Source of the DNA: RGIG9041 sp045593905
GTDB taxonomy: Bacteria; Bacillota; Clostridia; Oscillospirales; QAKW01
Assembly (NCBI GenBank): GCA_045593905.1
Contig: JAZNXL010000056.1
Location: forward strand, 1 to 8,462
Length of the DNA: 8,462 bases
Reading direction: 5' to 3'
Shown here piece by piece: positions 5,807 through 8,462 of this stretch. Numbering within the stretch: position 1 is the stretch's first letter; the number at the start of each line of letters is the position of its first letter. Below the pieces are notes generated by a model that had not been told where the DNA came from, searched no databases, and saw only the letters and a list, made by a program, of their open reading frames with translations. Position numbers and translations under genes: made by a program.

Positions 5807-7333
5807 ATGTTGTATTTGTATAAACAAGAAACGCCAAATAGTGACGATAAATATTTATATTTTACTACAACGTCACAATATAAAACGGCTTTAAGTACAA
5901 ACCTTGTTGCAAGCATTACGCTTGATAGTTACCGCATTAATGCAAATACAATTAAAGTAAAGTTAAGCGAAACAATTACGGAAGCGGTAGCGGACACATT
6001 AACGTATGCAATTGACGAACGATTAGACGCAAATAACAATGTTTCATATTTTAGGTGCTATCATGTAAATAGCATTATGATACAAAGCGGCTATGTAATA
6101 CTTAATTGCAGGATTGACCTTTGGGCATCATATTTATACAAAGCGAGTATATCAAACATTATTGTAAATAAATGTAACCGAAATATAGGCATTGGCTTAT
6201 ACGAGCCAATAAAGTGTACTAAAAGCGAAACCGCAACATACTTTGACGGAAACACAATTAACCCGGAAAAAGTTAGTATAGTATTTACGTTAAGTTATAA
6301 TGTAAAACAAAATGTTTTAAATAGTAATAGCACAACACAATTGTTTGCAATTGACGTTAAAACATTGAAAGCATTAGCGACCGACTACCCAAACGTAAGC
6401 GCATTAGACATTGCAATATCATTTGTTAGCGGAATAACGGGCGTAGCGGCAACCGGTTGGGGCTTCAATACGTATAATGACGCACAAGTATTAAGCGCAT
6501 GGCTTGTTGATAATACCTATTTGTTAACTAATTCAAGCAATTATGTAAGCGTACATAGTGTAAATGAATACATGGCATCAAGTGGCGTTGACCAAAACGT
6601 ATATGCCGTTGTCCCTTATATTTTTGATAAAACTAAATCAATTACAATTGCACCAAATAATGAATATTATGTAGGCACAAGACAAAATGGCTTAAAGTTG
6701 CAACGTACAACCGCCGCAACAATTGACGTTAAATATAGATTTATTTATGGCCAAAGCGATTTTAAAATAATTGTCATGCAAGGCAATAACATGCAAGACA
6801 TTACGGAAGCATTTAGCGTTGATTTAACAATAAATCAAGGCAACGTGACCGGTATAAAAGCAGTTGCCAAAACCATGGGCATTTTCTTGAATACATTTAG
6901 TAGCATGTACGGAATTGCAACGGGAAATGCAACCGCCGCAGTTATTGGAACGTCTAACCTTGCAAAAAGCACACTTAACGAAGCGGCCGACATTAAGGGT
7001 GGTAAGTTTGTAAATGGTGGCGACGGGTATTTAGCATTTTATCAAATTGCAAGTGTAGGCCTTACGGCAACACTTCACAACCCATATTGTATTTTAACTT
7101 ATGAAAGTATTATTAATGAAGAAGCAAACGCACGCCATAATGGTGCATATTATAACGTTGTTGTTTCTTCAATTGCCGACATTTTCACGGCTTCTTTAAT
7201 TGGTACGGACAATAACTTTACAGATACATACATAATGGCTTCGCTTCATGTTGATAATATACCAAACGAAGCAAGCGACTTTATAAAACAAAAGTTTGCA
7301 AGCGGTATTTATTTAATTAATCTAACGACTTAA
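5807..7333 (+). CDS. Tail knob protein, phi29 gp9-like
   Basis: At 508 residues this is somewhat shorter than phi29 gp9 (599 residues), the hexameric tube at the distal end of the short tail that guides DNA exit. The N-terminal beta-rich region includes SYFRCYHVNSIMIQSGYV followed by the family-type segment ILNCRIDLWASYLYKA (about 98-113, RIDLW at 102-106), parallel to the conserved IDVWQT stretch of gp9. The middle contains Gly/Ala-rich hydrophobic segments (residues about 360-400, including MYGIATGNATAAVIGTS) that may correspond to the gp9 long loops that insert in the membrane; that link is inference. The start follows the lower collar stop by 1 base, with GGGGG at 5792-5796 as an atypical ribosome site. 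Confidence 0.83.
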   Translation: MLYLYKQETPNSDDKYLYFTTTSQYKTALSTNLVASITLDSYRINANTIKVKLSETITEAVADTLTYAIDERLDANNNVSYFRCYHVNSIMIQSGYVILNCRIDLWASYLYKASISNIIVNKCNRNIGIGLYEPIKCTKSETATYFDGNTINPEKVSIVFTLSYNVKQNVLNSNSTTQLFAIDVKTLKALATDYPNVSALDIAISFVSGITGVAATGWGFNTYNDAQVLSAWLVDNTYLLTNSSNYVSVHSVNEYMASSGVDQNVYAVVPYIFDKTKSITIAPNNEYYVGTRQNGLKLQRTTAATIDVKYRFIYGQSDFKIIVMQGNNMQDITEAFSVDLTINQGNVTGIKAVAKTMGIFLNTFSSMYGIATGNATAAVIGTSNLAKSTLNEAADIKGGKFVNGGDGYLAFYQIASVGLTATLHNPYCILTYESIINEEANARHNGAYYNVVVSSIADIFTASLIGTDNNFTDTYIMASLHVDNIPNEASDFIKQKFASGIYLINLTT

Positions 7334-7335
7334 TC

Positions 7336-8409
7336 ATGAAACCAAACAAAACGCACTACGGCGACAAAGACGGCATGCTCGTATTAAGTTATAATGGCAT
7401 TATTACGTGCGTGCTATCAAATCGTAACTATGGTAAAACGTGGACATTTAAAAAGCGTGCTATTAAGCGCGCTTTTAAACATGGTAAAAAGACAATATGG
7501 CTACGACTATTTAAAAAGGAAGTTAAAGAAGCTATAGCAACATTTTATACAAGCAAAGACCTACAAGAATACTGCGGCATAAGTGTTTATGACAAAGAAA
7601 CAAACCCACACGGCAATTTTAAACAAATAGGTCATACATTTTATTACCGCAAGCAAATAAATAGCAAGTGGACGCGTTGGCAGTGGTTTTTGAAAATATT
7701 TGCGTTAAGTGATGCAAGCGCAATGCGTAGTGCTGACGACGTAGACGTTGACACAATAGTATTTGACGAGTTTACAAAGCCCGTTGCATCATATAGGCGT
7801 TATGTTGGTAACATAGCAAATGACTTTATAGACATATTATTTAGCAGCAAGCGCGAACATGAAGTAGGCTGCATATTATTAGGCAATAAAGAAAGCATCA
7901 ACAACCCTATTTTTACATACTTTAATATTAAACCTATGCCGGCATCATGGCAAGGCATTAAAACATATAGGCATGGCAGTTTTGTTTTACAACAAATAAA
8001 CAATAAGGAAGAAGAAGCAAGCGAGTATGGCCAAAAGATGCATGCACTATTAAATGGTACGGCATACGGCAATTACATTTATAAGGACGAATACAAGAAC
8101 GCAAGCGGCTTTAAGCCACGAAAAACGCCCGCAAGCGCAATTATTTATTGTCAATTAATATTTAATAGTCAACCGCTTAAAATAAGCGTTAACAATGGTT
8201 TTTTCTATGTTAACATGCGAATAGATACAAGCAAGCGTATTTACTGCGACGCATTACCACATAAGTACAACAACGAATTATTATTAGTGCGTAAACAAAA
8301 ACGTTTCTTTATAGCGTTTGTAAATGCGTTAGCCGACAACCGCGTATATTATGACAACGCAATGACATACGAAGCCATACAACCATTTATGCAATGGCTT
8401 ACAATATAG
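7336..8409 (+). CDS. DNA packaging ATPase, phi29 gp16-like
   Basis: This 357-residue protein (phi29 gp16 is 332) is the motor that drives DNA into the prohead. The Walker A region is SNRNYGKT (28-35) after the hydrophobic strand IITCVL, aligning with GARGIGKS of gp16; GKT is kept but the first two glycines are replaced. Walker B is TIVFDEF (140-146) with Asp144 and catalytic Glu145, and is identical to the phi29 core. Downstream, the segment with FSSKREHEVGCILLGN and NNPIFTYFNIKP matches gp16 FRNRERVRCICLSN and NPYFLFFNLVP, and the C-terminus has VYYDN like gp16 LRFDN. The ATG is 2 bases after the knob stop and has no visible Shine-Dalgarno, so translation is probably coupled. It is placed after the tail genes. 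Confidence 0.93.
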   Translation: MKPNKTHYGDKDGMLVLSYNGIITCVLSNRNYGKTWTFKKRAIKRAFKHGKKTIWLRLFKKEVKEAIATFYTSKDLQEYCGISVYDKETNPHGNFKQIGHTFYYRKQINSKWTRWQWFLKIFALSDASAMRSADDVDVDTIVFDEFTKPVASYRRYVGNIANDFIDILFSSKREHEVGCILLGNKESINNPIFTYFNIKPMPASWQGIKTYRHGSFVLQQINNKEEEASEYGQKMHALLNGTAYGNYIYKDEYKNASGFKPRKTPASAIIYCQLIFNSQPLKISVNNGFFYVNMRIDTSKRIYCDALPHKYNNELLLVRKQKRFFIAFVNALADNRVYYDNAMTYEAIQPFMQWLTI

Positions 8410-8462
8410 CATTTGCACGTGGTCCACACGTAGCGAAGCGACAAGGGCGCATGATAGCACCG
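8394..8462 (+). CDS. Start of an unknown downstream gene (cut by window edge)
   Basis: An open frame begins at ATG 8394, overlapping the ATPase end by 16 bases, and stays open for 23 codons to the window edge (beginning MAYNIAFARGPH, basic, with KRQGR). No ribosome site precedes it, as for the ATPase, so coupling to the upstream gene is plausible. A second in-frame ATG at 8451 follows AAGGG by only 3 bases and is less suitable. The short stretch is more GC-rich than its neighbours. Too little is present to suggest a function, and a chance open frame cannot be excluded. Confidence 0.45.
   Translation, partial: MAYNIAFARGPHVAKRQGRMIAP

Noticed and set aside
8411..8425. Inverted repeat ACGTG...CACGT after the ATPase as a terminator
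   Set aside because: The stem is only 5 bp with no T tract, and it lies within the open frame starting at 8394.
1..8462. CRISPR array, insertion sequence or inverted terminal repeat
   Set aside because: No spaced direct repeats, transposase or matching window ends were seen; the only repeats are the protein-coding ones in scaffold and fibre.

Overview
This window looks like the structural and packaging half of a small tailed phage of the phi29 type (Picovirinae-like: short-tailed, protein-primed linear dsDNA, usually about 16-20 kb). All genes lie on the + strand and are packed head to tail with gaps of a few bases or short overlaps. The best anchors are a gp16-type packaging ATPase, a gp10-type connector, a gp8-type capsid protein carrying a C-terminal Ig-like domain, and gp9/gp11-type tail proteins. 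The strong purine-rich ribosome binding sites (AGGAGG, GAGG, AGAGG) and AT-rich, A-rich coding strand suggest a low-GC Firmicute host, possibly from the gut; this host call is inference. The standard genetic code is used: TAA and TAG both act as stops and TGA is not read through.

Layout. Positions 1-1034 hold the end of a preceding, probably early or replication, module: a truncated unknown gene, a small ribbon-helix-helix-like protein, and a basic 201-residue protein that could be the terminal protein. Positions 1035-1582 hold the only real intergenic space, split by a small SSB-like gene. Upstream of that gene is a structured leader with a possible promoter. Downstream is about 110 bases of structured, apparently noncoding sequence ending in a strong stem-loop terminator.

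From 1583 to the end runs the late module: scaffold, major capsid protein, connector (portal), collagen-like fibre, small membrane protein (holin-like), lower collar, tail knob, packaging ATPase, and the first codons of another gene running off the window. Scaffold and capsid build the prohead; the connector forms its vertex and, with the ATPase, the DNA packaging motor; lower collar, knob and fibre make the tail. No endolysin is present, so lysis genes must lie outside the window. Compared with phi29, the order is rearranged: connector directly follows capsid, and knob follows lower collar.

The most interesting material is noncoding. The SSB leader can form a 13-base-pair helix enclosing a loop complementary to the gene's Shine-Dalgarno, an H-type pseudoknot reminiscent of phage T4 gene 32 autoregulation. 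The segment after the SSB gene folds into two hairpins whose bulge and loop are both complementary to one contiguous 5' strand, raising the possibility of a small RNA or packaging-RNA analogue. The whole window also contains no GATC site at all.
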